A program made the position numbers and the translations under genes. This document shows, in pieces, positions 55,145-63,648 of a stretch of DNA of 64,000 nucleotides. The notes under the pieces are model-generated. The model ran no database searches, was not told the origin of the DNA, and was given only the letters and a program-made list of their open reading frames with translations. Each line of letters starts with the position of its first letter. The stretch's first letter is position 1. Source of the stretch: Lautropia sp. (GTDB taxonomy: Bacteria > Pseudomonadota > Gammaproteobacteria > Burkholderiales > Burkholderiaceae_E); NCBI GenBank assembly GCA_030532425.1, contig JAUNLD010000007.1, positions 1 through 64,000 of the forward strand, written 5' to 3'.

Positions 55145-56736
55145 GACTTCACCTGCTGTGCGGAAGACTGGACGGTCGGGGGCGGCGCATCGGGAATGCG
55201 GCTGCTGTCGATGACATAGACGAGGATCAGGACGACGAAGACGGCCACATAGGCGCCGGCGATGCTGGCAAAGCCCACGCGCTGCCGGCGGTCGAGGCGA
55301 AGGGCGTCGGCATCACGATAGCGGGTGATGGCGCCGAACAGCGGTACCTTGGTGGCGTTCTTGAGGGCATTCGGTTCGTAGAACGCGGGGTTGGCCAGCT
55401 CACGTGCCAGGGCCACGGCCACACCCAGCATCACCGACAGGATCAGCGTGGCGATCAGCAGCAGCGGACGGTTGGGCGAGACAGGTTTGGGGCTGACACG
55501 CGGGGGATCGACGACACGGAACTCACGGGCGCCGGTGTTCTCTTCGATGCTGCCGGCCAGGCGGGCGGCATCGCGACGGGACAGCAGCTTCTCGTAGTTG
55601 AGCTTGTTGGAGTCGTAGTCGCGGTTGAGCTGGATGTACTCGGCCTCGACCTTGGGGATGGCCAGCGCGATCTCGCGGGCACGCTTGGCCTGGGCTTCGG
55701 CTTCGGCAACACGGGCCGCCAGTGAGGCGACGCGGGCATCTGCTTCGGCCATCGCGATCGACATCTCCTGGTACAGCCGGTTTGGCACCCGACCGATGCC
55801 AGGGCGCGAGTCGACGGGGCGGCTGGCCTCGATGCGCAGCAGGTCTTCGAGTTCGCGGACGCTGCGGCGGGTGTTGATGACATCCGGGTGGTTGTCGGTG
55901 TAGCGCACCAGCAGGTCGTCAAGACGCTTGCGGGTGGCTTCCAGGCGACGCTCGGTTTCACTGCCGCCTCCGGCACCGCTCTGGCCACTTCCGGCCACCA
56001 CGTACTCGGGGATGTTCTCCAGACGGGCGCGGATGGCGGTGCGCGAGTTGACGGCCTGACGGTATTCGAGGCGGGCGCTTTGCAGCTCTTTCTGGATGTC
56101 GGCCGAGCGCGAGACGTAATCCTGCGCCAGATTCGGCATCACCTCGATGTGCTTGATCTTGAATTCCTTCAGGGCCGTTTCGGTCTGCAACAGCAGTGCC
56201 TTGGCCTTGGTGATTTCCTGATCGATGAAGGCAACCGCCTGCTGCGTGTCGGTGGTCTTGCCGGTGCGCGTCGACTTGACGAACAGGTCGAGCAGGGTCG
56301 TCACCACCTTCAGTGCGGTTTCCTGCGACGGGTTGCGATATTCGATGCTGTAGAAGTTGGTGCCACCCGCAGGCTTGAAGCGGATGTTCTTTTCCAGCGT
56401 CTGCAACAGCGCTTCGCGCCCTTTCTGGGTCTGGACGTCGCGGTCGAGACCCGTGGCCTGCACGATGCTTTCCAGGTTGGGGCGGCTGACCAGCGTGCGG
56501 GCCATCATCTGGACCTGACCCTGCACGTCGGGCTGCACGGTCATGCCCTGCATCAGGGGTTGCAGGATCGACTGGGTGTCGACATAGGCACGCGCGGTGG
56601 CTTCGTAGTTGCCGGGCAGTACCACCGTGATGATGATGCCGGCCAGGCCGCTTGTCAGGGAGGCGATCAGCCCTGAATAGCGGTACTTCCACAGACCCCA
56701 GAGGTAGGTCTTGTAGGACTTGAGGAAATCGAGCAT
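55141..56736 (-). CDS. Wzc-like chain-length determinant protein
   Basis: 531-aa inner-membrane polysaccharide co-polymerase without a kinase domain. Two membrane helices (about 25-42 and 490-510) bracket a large periplasmic coiled-coil domain (LLQTETALKEFKIKHIEV; VAEAEAQAKRAREIALAIPKVEAEYIQLNRDYDSNK), with PPRVSPKPVSPNRPLLL forming the Pro-rich region before the second helix. The length and layout match the PEP-CTERM-locus chain-length proteins. Overlaps the tyrosine kinase gene. Confidence 0.9.
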   Translation of the reverse strand: MLDFLKSYKTYLWGLWKYRYSGLIASLTSGLAGIIITVVLPGNYEATARAYVDTQSILQPLMQGMTVQPDVQGQVQMMARTLVSRPNLESIVQATGLDRDVQTQKGREALLQTLEKNIRFKPAGGTNFYSIEYRNPSQETALKVVTTLLDLFVKSTRTGKTTDTQQAVAFIDQEITKAKALLLQTETALKEFKIKHIEVMPNLAQDYVSRSADIQKELQSARLEYRQAVNSRTAIRARLENIPEYVVAGSGQSGAGGGSETERRLEATRKRLDDLLVRYTDNHPDVINTRRSVRELEDLLRIEASRPVDSRPGIGRVPNRLYQEMSIAMAEADARVASLAARVAEAEAQAKRAREIALAIPKVEAEYIQLNRDYDSNKLNYEKLLSRRDAARLAGSIEENTGAREFRVVDPPRVSPKPVSPNRPLLLIATLILSVMLGVAVALARELANPAFYEPNALKNATKVPLFGAITRYRDADALRLDRRQRVGFASIAGAYVAVFVVLILVYVIDSSRIPDAPPPTVQSSAQQVKS

Positions 56737-56786
56737 GGGGGTTCAGGCAGGGGACAGAGTCTCGTTTGTGTCGCAGGGGCCAGAAA

Positions 56787-57386
56787 TCAGAGCAGGCTTT
56801 CCGGGATCATGATCGAGTCACCGGGTGCGATCTCGATGTTGGCCGAGGGATCGCCGTTGCGCAGCAGGTCTTCGATGCGGACACGGTACTGCTTGTTGTT
56901 CTCGATGGCACGGATCAGCACGGCCTCGTTGCCGGCGGCGTTGCGCGTCAGGCCATTGGCCTTGGTCATCACGTCCAGCAGGGTGGTGCCGCTCTGGTAG
57001 GGCACGGCACCGGGGCGCTGGGCCTGGCCGATGACGCGGACCACCGACAGTGGATCGCCCACGATCTTGGTCACGACCACCGACACGCTTGGGTCACGGA
57101 TGTAGGTGGCGAGCTTTTCTTCGATCTCCTGCCCCAGCGCCTGCGGGGTCTTGCCGACGGCGACGATGTCCTTGATGAGCGGGGCGGTGATCTTGCCATC
57201 GGGGCGCACCGGCACCTTGACCGACAGATCGGGGTTGCGCCAGACCTTCAGGTCCAGTTCGTCGCCTGGGCCGATCTGATAGATGTAGTCGTGCTTGGGC
57301 GCCTTGTCGGGTGCGGCAGGCAATTGTGCGCAGGCCGACAGGACGGTGGAGAGCAACAGGGCGGTCAGGGCGCGGATGGAGGTCAT
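56787..57386 (-). CDS. outer-membrane polysaccharide export lipoprotein (Wza/EpsE-like)
   Basis: 199-aa export protein, short form. Lipobox LSAC with Cys19 after a 18-residue signal peptide. The polysaccharide export motif is seen in YIYQIGPGDELDLKVWRNPDLSVKVPVRPDGKITAPLI, followed by a single SLBB domain (VRVIGQAQRPGAVPYQSG). Forms the outer-membrane exit for the EPS. First gene of the leftward operon, about 128 bases downstream of the proposed transcription start. Confidence 0.9.
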   Translation of the reverse strand: MTSIRALTALLLSTVLSACAQLPAAPDKAPKHDYIYQIGPGDELDLKVWRNPDLSVKVPVRPDGKITAPLIKDIVAVGKTPQALGQEIEEKLATYIRDPSVSVVVTKIVGDPLSVVRVIGQAQRPGAVPYQSGTTLLDVMTKANGLTRNAAGNEAVLIRAIENNKQYRVRIEDLLRNGDPSANIEIAPGDSIMIPESLL

Positions 57387-57520
57387 GGCGATTGAACGGT
57401 TGCTTTTGCAGTAACGCGGGTCAGGGACGTCGGGTGGACGGATCGTCAGGAGCAGACCGACACGTCGGCCCGGCGTGCCGGGATTGAGTGTGCTGAAAGA
57501 ACAGCGGCCAGCATGGCTAC

Positions 57521-57549
57521 TCTATCCTGTAGGCGGGGCGCTATTCCAA
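57521..57549 (-). promoter_or_regulatory. putative promoter of the EPS operon
   Basis: On the minus strand, TTGGAA (57549-57544), a 17-base spacer and GATAGA (57526-57521). The -35 overlaps the edge of the palindrome at 57547-57564, so a protein bound there would interfere with polymerase. The -10 match is weak. Confidence 0.4.
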
Positions 57550-57564
57550 CAGAATGATCTGTTG
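57547..57564. repeat. palindrome CAACAGA-ATGA-TCTGTTG, candidate operator
   Basis: Perfect seven-base arms with a four-base centre, touching the proposed -35 of the EPS operon. Shares CAACA...TGTTG ends with the repeat at 25112-25133. Confidence 0.5.
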
Positions 57565-57846
57565 ATTGTGACCTTTGGCCGTAACTTTTGATTTAAAGCT
57601 GTGCGCTATTGTTAAGAACCCATGAATTCAGACGCTTGGGGTGGCAGGGCGGTTGTGGCGTCCGGGATGGCCGTGAGCGCAGTAACGAGAAATCGTGTGC
57701 ACAAAAAGTTACAGTTGTTGTAAAAAAGCGTCAATCCATGGGCGGGCTCAAGGGTTTCCCTGAGGAGAAATGCTGCACCGCGGGATGGGATGGCCCGGTA
57801 TCATCGCGGCACGGGCCGCTGTGGCCATTGCTGCAAGGAGTTGCGC

Positions 57847-59049
57847 TTGAACAGGGATGACGCCGGATCTCCGTGGTACCTGCAGGAAGGCATGCCACCG
57901 GCCGATGAGCTGGTGGCCGTCCGGGCGGGGCGCACGCCTGCCGGTGGTGCGGCGGTACGGTGTGATGGCCCCTTGCCGACCCGCCCGGAGGGTGAGGATC
58001 AGGTGATCCAGGCGACGGTGGCCCGCCTGATGGCTGCCTCGGGGGCAGGCACCGGTGCGGGGGAAGACGATGCCTTCCCTGCCCGACGGGCGCACGCCGC
58101 CGTGGGTGAGATCTCCACCTACGAGCGCTTCAGCCGGGCCGACTGGGCCGCGCTGCGTTCCAGCACGCCGCTGACGCTTTCCGAGGCCGATCTGACGGCC
58201 CTGCAGGGTGTCAACGAGCAGGTGTCGCTGCAGGAGGTGGTCGACATCTATCTGCCCCTGTCACGGCTGTTGAACCTGCATTTCCGCTCGGCGCAGGCAC
58301 TGTCGGGTGTGCGGGACGATTTTCTGGGCCGCCTGGTGGGGGTACGTCCCTATGTCATCGGCATTGCCGGCAGTGTGGCGGTGGGCAAGAGCACCTTTGC
58401 CCGCGTGTTGCAGGCGCTGCTGGCGCGCTGGCCCGATCATCCCAAGGTCTCGCTGGTGACGACGGACGGCTTCCTGTACCCCAACCGGGTGCTGGAGGCA
58501 CGTGGGCTGATGGCGCGCAAGGGCTTCCCCGAAAGCTATGACCGCCGGCGGATGATCTCGTTTCTGGCGGCATTGAAGGCAGGTGAGGCGCGGGTGGAGG
58601 CGCCGGTGTATTCGCATCAGGCCTACGACATCCTGCCGGATGTGGTGCAGCGCATCGAGCAGCCCGACATCCTCATCTTCGAGGGGCTGAACGTCTTGCA
58701 GACCTGGGGGCTGGAGCGTGCGGGCGGTCAGCCGGGCCTGAGTGTGGCGGTGTCGGATTTCTTCGATTTCTCGATCTATGTGGATGCGCGCGAGGAAGAC
58801 ATCGAGCGCTGGTACCAGCGGCGCTTCCTGCGGCTGAAGGAAACCGTGTTCCGCCGGGCGGATTCGTACTTCCATCATTATCAGGATCTGTCCGAACCAC
58901 AAGCCCTGGAGGTGGCCCGTCAGATCTGGCGCGACATCAACCTGCGCAACCTGCGCGAGAACATCGCGCCGACCCGTGAGCGGGCCCATCTGGTGGTGCG
59001 CAAGGGGGCCGATCACGCGATCGAGGAAATCCTGCTGCGGATGATCTGA
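57847..59049 (+). CDS. coaA: type I pantothenate kinase, N-terminally extended
   Basis: Phosphorylates pantothenate, the first step of coenzyme A synthesis. From about residue 90 it matches E. coli-type Coa[20 protein letters not shown], the P-loop GSVAVGKST (175-183), [33 protein letters not shown] and a C-terminal [15 protein letters not shown] 57847 is preferred as AAGGAG lies seven bases upstream; the frame is open to 57790. The 400-aa length exceeds the usual ~316 because of a roughly 90-residue N-terminal extension of no known family. Confidence 0.9.
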   Translation: MNRDDAGSPWYLQEGMPPADELVAVRAGRTPAGGAAVRCDGPLPTRPEGEDQVIQATVARLMAASGAGTGAGEDDAFPARRAHAAVGEISTYERFSRADWAALRSSTPLTLSEADLTALQGVNEQVSLQEVVDIYLPLSRLLNLHFRSAQALSGVRDDFLGRLVGVRPYVIGIAGSVAVGKSTFARVLQALLARWPDHPKVSLVTTDGFLYPNRVLEARGLMARKGFPESYDRRRMISFLAALKAGEARVEAPVYSHQAYDILPDVVQRIEQPDILIFEGLNVLQTWGLERAGGQPGLSVAVSDFFDFSIYVDAREEDIERWYQRRFLRLKETVFRRADSYFHHYQDLSEPQALEVARQIWRDINLRNLRENIAPTRERAHLVVRKGADHAIEEILLRMI

Positions 59050-59120
59050 GCGTGCTGCTGGCCGGGCCGTGTGCGAGGGCAGGCCGTTCCGCGGCATCGC
59101 CCGGAAAATCCTCCGTCCAG

Positions 59121-59146
59121 AAAAAAGCCCCGTCCGGAGACAGGGC
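59121..59146 (-). terminator. intrinsic terminator after thiolase gene
   Basis: On the minus strand, stem GCCCTGTC / GACGGGGC (one G-T pair) with a four-base loop, followed by six T. About 105 bases after the thiolase stop, correctly oriented to end the aceK-thiolase transcript. Confidence 0.75.
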
Positions 59147-59250
59147 AGCAGGCCATTGACGCAGGCCCTTCGGCAGCCGGGTGGGGCACGGGCCCCCCGC
59201 CGAACGGACGCCGGGGGGCGTGGGCTACCGGGCGCTCAGGCCACGGGCGC

Positions 59251-60456
59251 TCAGGCCATTTCGACGGCGATGGCGGTGGCTTCGCCGCCGCCGATGCACA
59301 GCGAGGCCACGCCACGCTTGCCGCCGGTCTTCTTCAGCGCACCCAGCAGGGTGACGATGACCCGTGCGCCGGAGGCGCCGATCGGGTGGCCCAGGGCCAC
59401 CGCACCGCCGTGCACGTTGACCTTCTCGTGCGGGATGTTGTGGTCCTTCATGGCAGCCATCGTCACGACGGCAAAGGCTTCGTTGATCTCGAACAGGTCG
59501 ACCGTGTCGGTGCTCCAGCCGGTCTTCTTGTAGAGCTTCTCGATGGCACCGACCGGGGCGGTGGTGAACCATTCCGGCTCTTGCGAGTGGGTGGCGTGTG
59601 CCACGATGGTGGCGATCGGCTTCAGGCCGAGCTTGTCGGCTGTCGAGCGACGCATCAGCACCAGGGCGGCGGCACCGTCGGAGATCGACGACGAGGTGGC
59701 GGCGGTGATGGTGCCGTCCTTGGCAAAGGCCGGACGCAGCTTGGGGATCTTGGTGGGGTCAACCTTGAACGGGCTTTCGTCCTTGTCGACGACGGTGTCC
59801 CCTTTCTTGCCGGCGATGGTCACCGGGGCGATTTCCCACTGGAAGCTGCCGTCCTCGTTGGCGGTGCGGGCACGGCGCGAGGATTCGATCGAGAAGGCGT
59901 CCTGCTCTTCACGGCTGAACGAATACTTGCCGGCGCACATCTCGCCAAACACGCCCATCGACTTGCCGCCGCCATTGGGCATCTTTTCGTAGGCGTCTTC
60001 CAGACCGTCGAGGGCCATGTGGTCGAACAGCGTGCCGTGGCCGTAGCGATAGCCGGTGCGGCCCTTGGCCACCAGGTAGGGGGCGTTGGACATGCTCTCC
60101 ATGCCGCCGGCCACGATGACGTCCTGGCTGCCGGCCTTGAGCAGGTCGTGGGCGAGCATGACGGTCTTCATGCCCGAGCCACACACCTTGTTGAGGGTGC
60201 TGGCACCGGCCGAGAGCGGCAGGCCGGCCTTCAGGGTGGCTTGCCGGGCCGGGGCCTGGCCCTGGCCAGCGGGCAGCACGCAGCCCATCAGCACTTCCTG
60301 CACCTGCTCGGGCTTGATGCCGGCGCGCTCGACGGCTGCCTTGATGGCGATGCCGCCCAGCTCGGTGGCGGGCAGGCCCGACAGGGCGCCCAGCATGGCA
60401 CCGATCGGTGTGCGGGCAGCCGAAACGATGACGACGGGATCCTGATCCTGGCTCAT
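59251..60456 (-). CDS. acetyl-CoA acetyltransferase (thiolase)
   Basis: 401-aa biosynthetic-type thiolase that condenses or cleaves acetoacetyl-CoA. Cys92 in NKVCGSGMK is the acyl-accepting nucleophile; the catalytic His lies in VALGHPIGASG and the second Cys in SLCIGGGEAT. Length and sequence fit the AtoB/PhaA group. Overlaps the end of aceK as ATGA, so it is probably translated from the same message; an AceK-thiolase pairing links acetyl-CoA use with control of the glyoxylate bypass. A terminator follows. Confidence 0.92.
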   Translation of the reverse strand: MSQDQDPVVIVSAARTPIGAMLGALSGLPATELGGIAIKAAVERAGIKPEQVQEVLMGCVLPAGQGQAPARQATLKAGLPLSAGASTLNKVCGSGMKTVMLAHDLLKAGSQDVIVAGGMESMSNAPYLVAKGRTGYRYGHGTLFDHMALDGLEDAYEKMPNGGGKSMGVFGEMCAGKYSFSREEQDAFSIESSRRARTANEDGSFQWEIAPVTIAGKKGDTVVDKDESPFKVDPTKIPKLRPAFAKDGTITAATSSSISDGAAALVLMRRSTADKLGLKPIATIVAHATHSQEPEWFTTAPVGAIEKLYKKTGWSTDTVDLFEINEAFAVVTMAAMKDHNIPHEKVNVHGGAVALGHPIGASGARVIVTLLGALKKTGGKRGVASLCIGGGEATAIAVEMA

Positions 60457-62267
60457 GTGTTGCAGTCTCCTTGGGGATGGGAAGTGGAAGGTCCGGTGCC
60501 ATCATCGGCCCGGGGGAATCGAAGCCTGGCCGGGTAGGGAAAGACATCGTCGAGGATGCCATCCCGGATGCGGGCCTGCTTTTCCTGCCAGTAGGCGGGG
60601 TCGAGCAGGTCGGCGTGATACTTGAGGAGCGGGGCGCGTACCAGCGGGTTGCCCAGCAGGAAGGTGCCGAATTCTTCGGGGAAGACGTCGTTGGGGGCGA
60701 CCGGATACCAGGGTTCGGAGGCCATTTCGTCTTCGGGGGTGCGTGGTTCGGGCACCTTGCGGAAGTTGCATTCCGTCAGGTAGAGCACTTCGTCGTAATC
60801 ATAGAAGACGACCCGGCCCTGGCGGGTGACGCCGAAATTCTTGTAGAGCATGTCGCCGGGGAAGATGTTGGCCGCCACCATGTCCTTGATGGCCATGCCG
60901 TACTGGTGGATGGCGTGCTCGCGCTGGGCCTCGTCGGCCTGCTCGATGAAGAGGTTGAGCGGGGTCATCCGTCGCTCGATGTAGAGGTGGCGGATGATGA
61001 GGCGGTCGCCCTCGTCGCGCAGCAGGCTGGGCGCGGTCTTTTCCAGTTCGGTCACCAGTTCGGGCGAGAGGCGGTGCCGGGGAAAGGGCACGTCGGTGTA
61101 TTCCCACGAGTCGGCCATCCGGCCGACGCGATCGTGATTCTTGACGAGCTGGTAGCGGTCTTCGATGTATTCGCGGCTGATGTCCTTGCGCCGCACGTCC
61201 TTGATGAACTTGAAGACGTAGGGGAAGGAGGGCAGCGTGAACACGCCCATCACCAGCCCCTTGATGCCGGGCGCGATAATGAACTGGTCGGTCGATTCGT
61301 GCAGGTGCTGCAGCATGTCGCGGTAGAACAGCGTCTTGCCCTGCTTGTGCAGGCCGAGCATCGTGTACAGCTCGGCCGGTGGCTTGCTGGGCATCAGGGT
61401 CTGCAGGAAGCGCACGTAGGCCGAGGGGACGGCCATGTCGACCATGAAATAGGCCCGCGAGAAGTTGAACAGGGCTTCGATGCCGTCGCTGTCGGACAGC
61501 ACGGTATCGAGAAACACCCGTCCCTGCGAGTCGCGCAGCAGCGGGATGGCAAAGGGCTGGATCTCGCGGTCGTTGACCAGCCGGCCGATCAGGTAGGCGG
61601 CCTTGTTGCGGTAGAAGAGTGAGCGCAACACCTGCAGCTGGCAATCGAGTGCCCGCTCGGCCGGTGGGCAGAACAGGGTGGCGGCACGATCGAGCACCTG
61701 CTTCAGGTCGCCTTCCAGATCCTGATAGCCGCAGGACAGCCCGAAATCGCCCAGCACCTGGGTCAGCAGGGGCAGCCAGTCGCCCTGTTCGGGGTAGTAG
61801 ACCCGGAACGAGGGGGGATTGGCATCCAGGTGCTCGGTGGAGACCGCCGGCCGCACGAAGATGAAGTCGTTGTGGAAATACTGACGGTGCAGCAGACGGG
61901 TGCTGACGGTATTGAAGAAGGATTCGGCCAGCTCGGGCTGCTGGTGTTCTGCCAGGAGCAGCACGTAGTGGCGCTTCACGTCGGCCCAGGCATCGTCGCG
62001 CAGGGTGTCGGTGTCGAAGCTGGCCTTGAGGGTGGCGACGGCCTCCTGCACCCGCTGGTCGTAAAAGGTGATGCGCTCACGGGCCAGGCGGCGCATTTCG
62101 TGCCAGTCGCCGTGCTCGAAGCAGTGCTTGGCCTGCTGGGCGTTGTAGCGGAACAGCGCATAGTGCCGGTCAAATCCGGCCAGCATCGTCCGGGCCAGAC
62201 GGGCCGGCAACTCGTTGCCTGGCGGCATGGCCGGTGGCAGGGGGGCAGGGGGCTTGTTCTCGCGCAT
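60453..62267 (-). CDS. aceK: isocitrate dehydrogenase kinase/phosphatase
   Basis: 604-aa bifunctional enzyme that phosphorylates and dephosphorylates isocitrate dehydrogenase, switching flux between the TCA cycle and the glyoxylate bypass. Family segments are clear over the full length: ARTMLAGFDRHYALFRYNAQQAKHCFE, VYYPEQGDWLPLL, IAPGIKGLVMGVFTLPSFPYVFKFIKD, PRHRLSPEL, NIFPGDMLYKNFGVTRQGRVVFYDYDE. Start at ATG 62267 by family length; the frame is open upstream without similarity. Confidence 0.93.
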   Translation of the reverse strand: MRENKPPAPLPPAMPPGNELPARLARTMLAGFDRHYALFRYNAQQAKHCFEHGDWHEMRRLARERITFYDQRVQEAVATLKASFDTDTLRDDAWADVKRHYVLLLAEHQQPELAESFFNTVSTRLLHRQYFHNDFIFVRPAVSTEHLDANPPSFRVYYPEQGDWLPLLTQVLGDFGLSCGYQDLEGDLKQVLDRAATLFCPPAERALDCQLQVLRSLFYRNKAAYLIGRLVNDREIQPFAIPLLRDSQGRVFLDTVLSDSDGIEALFNFSRAYFMVDMAVPSAYVRFLQTLMPSKPPAELYTMLGLHKQGKTLFYRDMLQHLHESTDQFIIAPGIKGLVMGVFTLPSFPYVFKFIKDVRRKDISREYIEDRYQLVKNHDRVGRMADSWEYTDVPFPRHRLSPELVTELEKTAPSLLRDEGDRLIIRHLYIERRMTPLNLFIEQADEAQREHAIHQYGMAIKDMVAANIFPGDMLYKNFGVTRQGRVVFYDYDEVLYLTECNFRKVPEPRTPEDEMASEPWYPVAPNDVFPEEFGTFLLGNPLVRAPLLKYHADLLDPAYWQEKQARIRDGILDDVFPYPARLRFPRADDGTGPSTSHPQGDCNT

Positions 62268-62474
62268 GATGGCTAATCTTAACGTCAGCACCCGGCCGCT
62301 GTGGGGCATGCCTTCGGGAAATACCCTATATGGGTGTGGCGTCTGCGGCAGCCTTGTCCACCTGTCCCGCAGCTGTGGCCAGTCATCAGCTGCGCATGGG
62401 CCTTGCCGGAGGGTGTGACGATACTGCTTGCCTAGATACGTCTTTCCTGTTTTTTGCTGTCCGGGCTGCTGCCG

Positions 62475-63464
62475 ATGCGTACCGATCGTCAATACCGACT
62501 CATTACCCGTTCCGATTTCGATGGCCTGGTCAGTGCCGCCATGCTGCGTGACATTGGTATCGTCGACTCGGTGCTGTTCGTTCACCCCAAGGATGTCCAG
62601 GACGGCAAGGTACCGGTCGGCCGGGATGACATCCTGGTCAACCTGCCTTATGTGGCTACCGCTGCCCAGGTCTTCGACTATCAGGCACCCGGTTCACGCA
62701 AGCTGCCCCGGGTGGGCTACAGCAATCTGGTGATGGGGGTTGGTGAATCGTCCGTGTCGCGGGTCATTTACGACCATTTTGGTGGCGAAAGCCGCTTCCC
62801 TCGCTTCTCGGCGGCCATGCTGGCCGCGGCAGACCAGTCAGGGACCGCCGCCTACACGCTGGCCGACGTGCTGCACCCGCGCGACTGGACGCTGCTGGGC
62901 TTCCTGACCGACCCGCGTACCGGTCTGGGCCGCTTCCATGATTTCCGCATCTCCAACCTGCAACTGATGATGATGCTGGTGGATGCCTGCCGCTCGATGG
63001 GGGTGGAGCGCATCCTGGCCCTGCCCGACGTGGCCGAGCGGGTGCGGCGCTACCACGAGAACGAATCGCGGGCCATCGAGCAGCTGCGCCGCTGTGCCCA
63101 TGTGGAGGGAAGCGTGGTCGTGCTGGATCTGCGCAACGAGCCGGTGATCTATGCGGCCAACCGCTTCCTGGTCTATGCCCTGTTTCCCAACTGCACGGTA
63201 TCGGTGCATGTACTGTGGGGCCGAGAAAAGGCCAACACGGTGCTGGCGGTGGGGCGCTCGATCTTCAACACCGCCTCGACGGTGGATGTGGGGGATCTGT
63301 GCACCCGTTTTGGCGGTGGCGGCCATCAGTACGCGGGCACTTGCCAGATTGGCAACGAGCTGGCCGGGCAGCGGCTGGAAGAGCTGCTGGCGCGTCTGCA
63401 TGCCGAGCACGCCACGGCGGCGGCACAGGGGGCGAGCCGCTTGTCCAGTGCCACTTCCGTCTGA
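62475..63464 (+). CDS. DHH-superfamily phosphoesterase-like protein
   Basis: 329-aa protein related to the exopolyphosphatase-annotated DHH family. Motif I is intact as TRSDFDGLVSAAML (Asp14, Asp16); the region DILVNLPYVATAAQVF is followed by DYQ (68-70) where relatives have DHH. Later segments (HPRDWTLLGFLTDPRTGLGRF-DFRISN; FGGGGHQYAGTC of the DHHA1 domain) are conserved. ATG 62475 preferred. Divergent from aceK, followed by a strong terminator. Activity is doubtful given the altered triad. Confidence 0.78.
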   Translation: MRTDRQYRLITRSDFDGLVSAAMLRDIGIVDSVLFVHPKDVQDGKVPVGRDDILVNLPYVATAAQVFDYQAPGSRKLPRVGYSNLVMGVGESSVSRVIYDHFGGESRFPRFSAAMLAAADQSGTAAYTLADVLHPRDWTLLGFLTDPRTGLGRFHDFRISNLQLMMMLVDACRSMGVERILALPDVAERVRRYHENESRAIEQLRRCAHVEGSVVVLDLRNEPVIYAANRFLVYALFPNCTVSVHVLWGREKANTVLAVGRSIFNTASTVDVGDLCTRFGGGGHQYAGTCQIGNELAGQRLEELLARLHAEHATAAAQGASRLSSATSV

Positions 63465-63544
63465 ATCCTGAGCCGGCAGACCTGCCTGGGGTGGACGCTG
63501 CCGGTGGTGGATGTTCCTTGTTCCTTTGTTGTTTCCTCCTGTTG

Positions 63545-63572
63545 ACGCCGGCTTCGTGCCGGCGTTTTTTTT
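63545..63572 (+). terminator. intrinsic terminator after DHH gene
   Basis: Perfect stem ACGCCGGC / GCCGGCGT with loop TTCGT followed by an eight-T run, about 80 bases past the stop codon. Confidence 0.9.
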
Positions 63573-63648
63573 GGAGGTTTGGGGGCATGCGCCCGGCGGG
63601 GCGCATGCCATCATGGCTGCCTGAAGTGCCCAGTCATGATTGGCCCGC

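Larger units (their letters stand above)
57387..57846. promoter_or_regulatory. divergent intergenic region, EPS operon / coaA
   Basis: 460 bases with an AT-rich core (57540-57735). It holds the promoter-like pair and palindrome listed separately and an inverted repeat GTAACTTTT (57581-57589) / AAAAGTTAC (57704-57712) with a 114-base gap. No small gene recognised. Confidence 0.5.

Noticed and set aside
57581..57712. Inverted repeat GTAACTTTT / AAAAGTTAC as a regulatory loop
   Set aside because: Only nine bases with a 114-base gap in an AT-rich patch; likely chance without conservation data.
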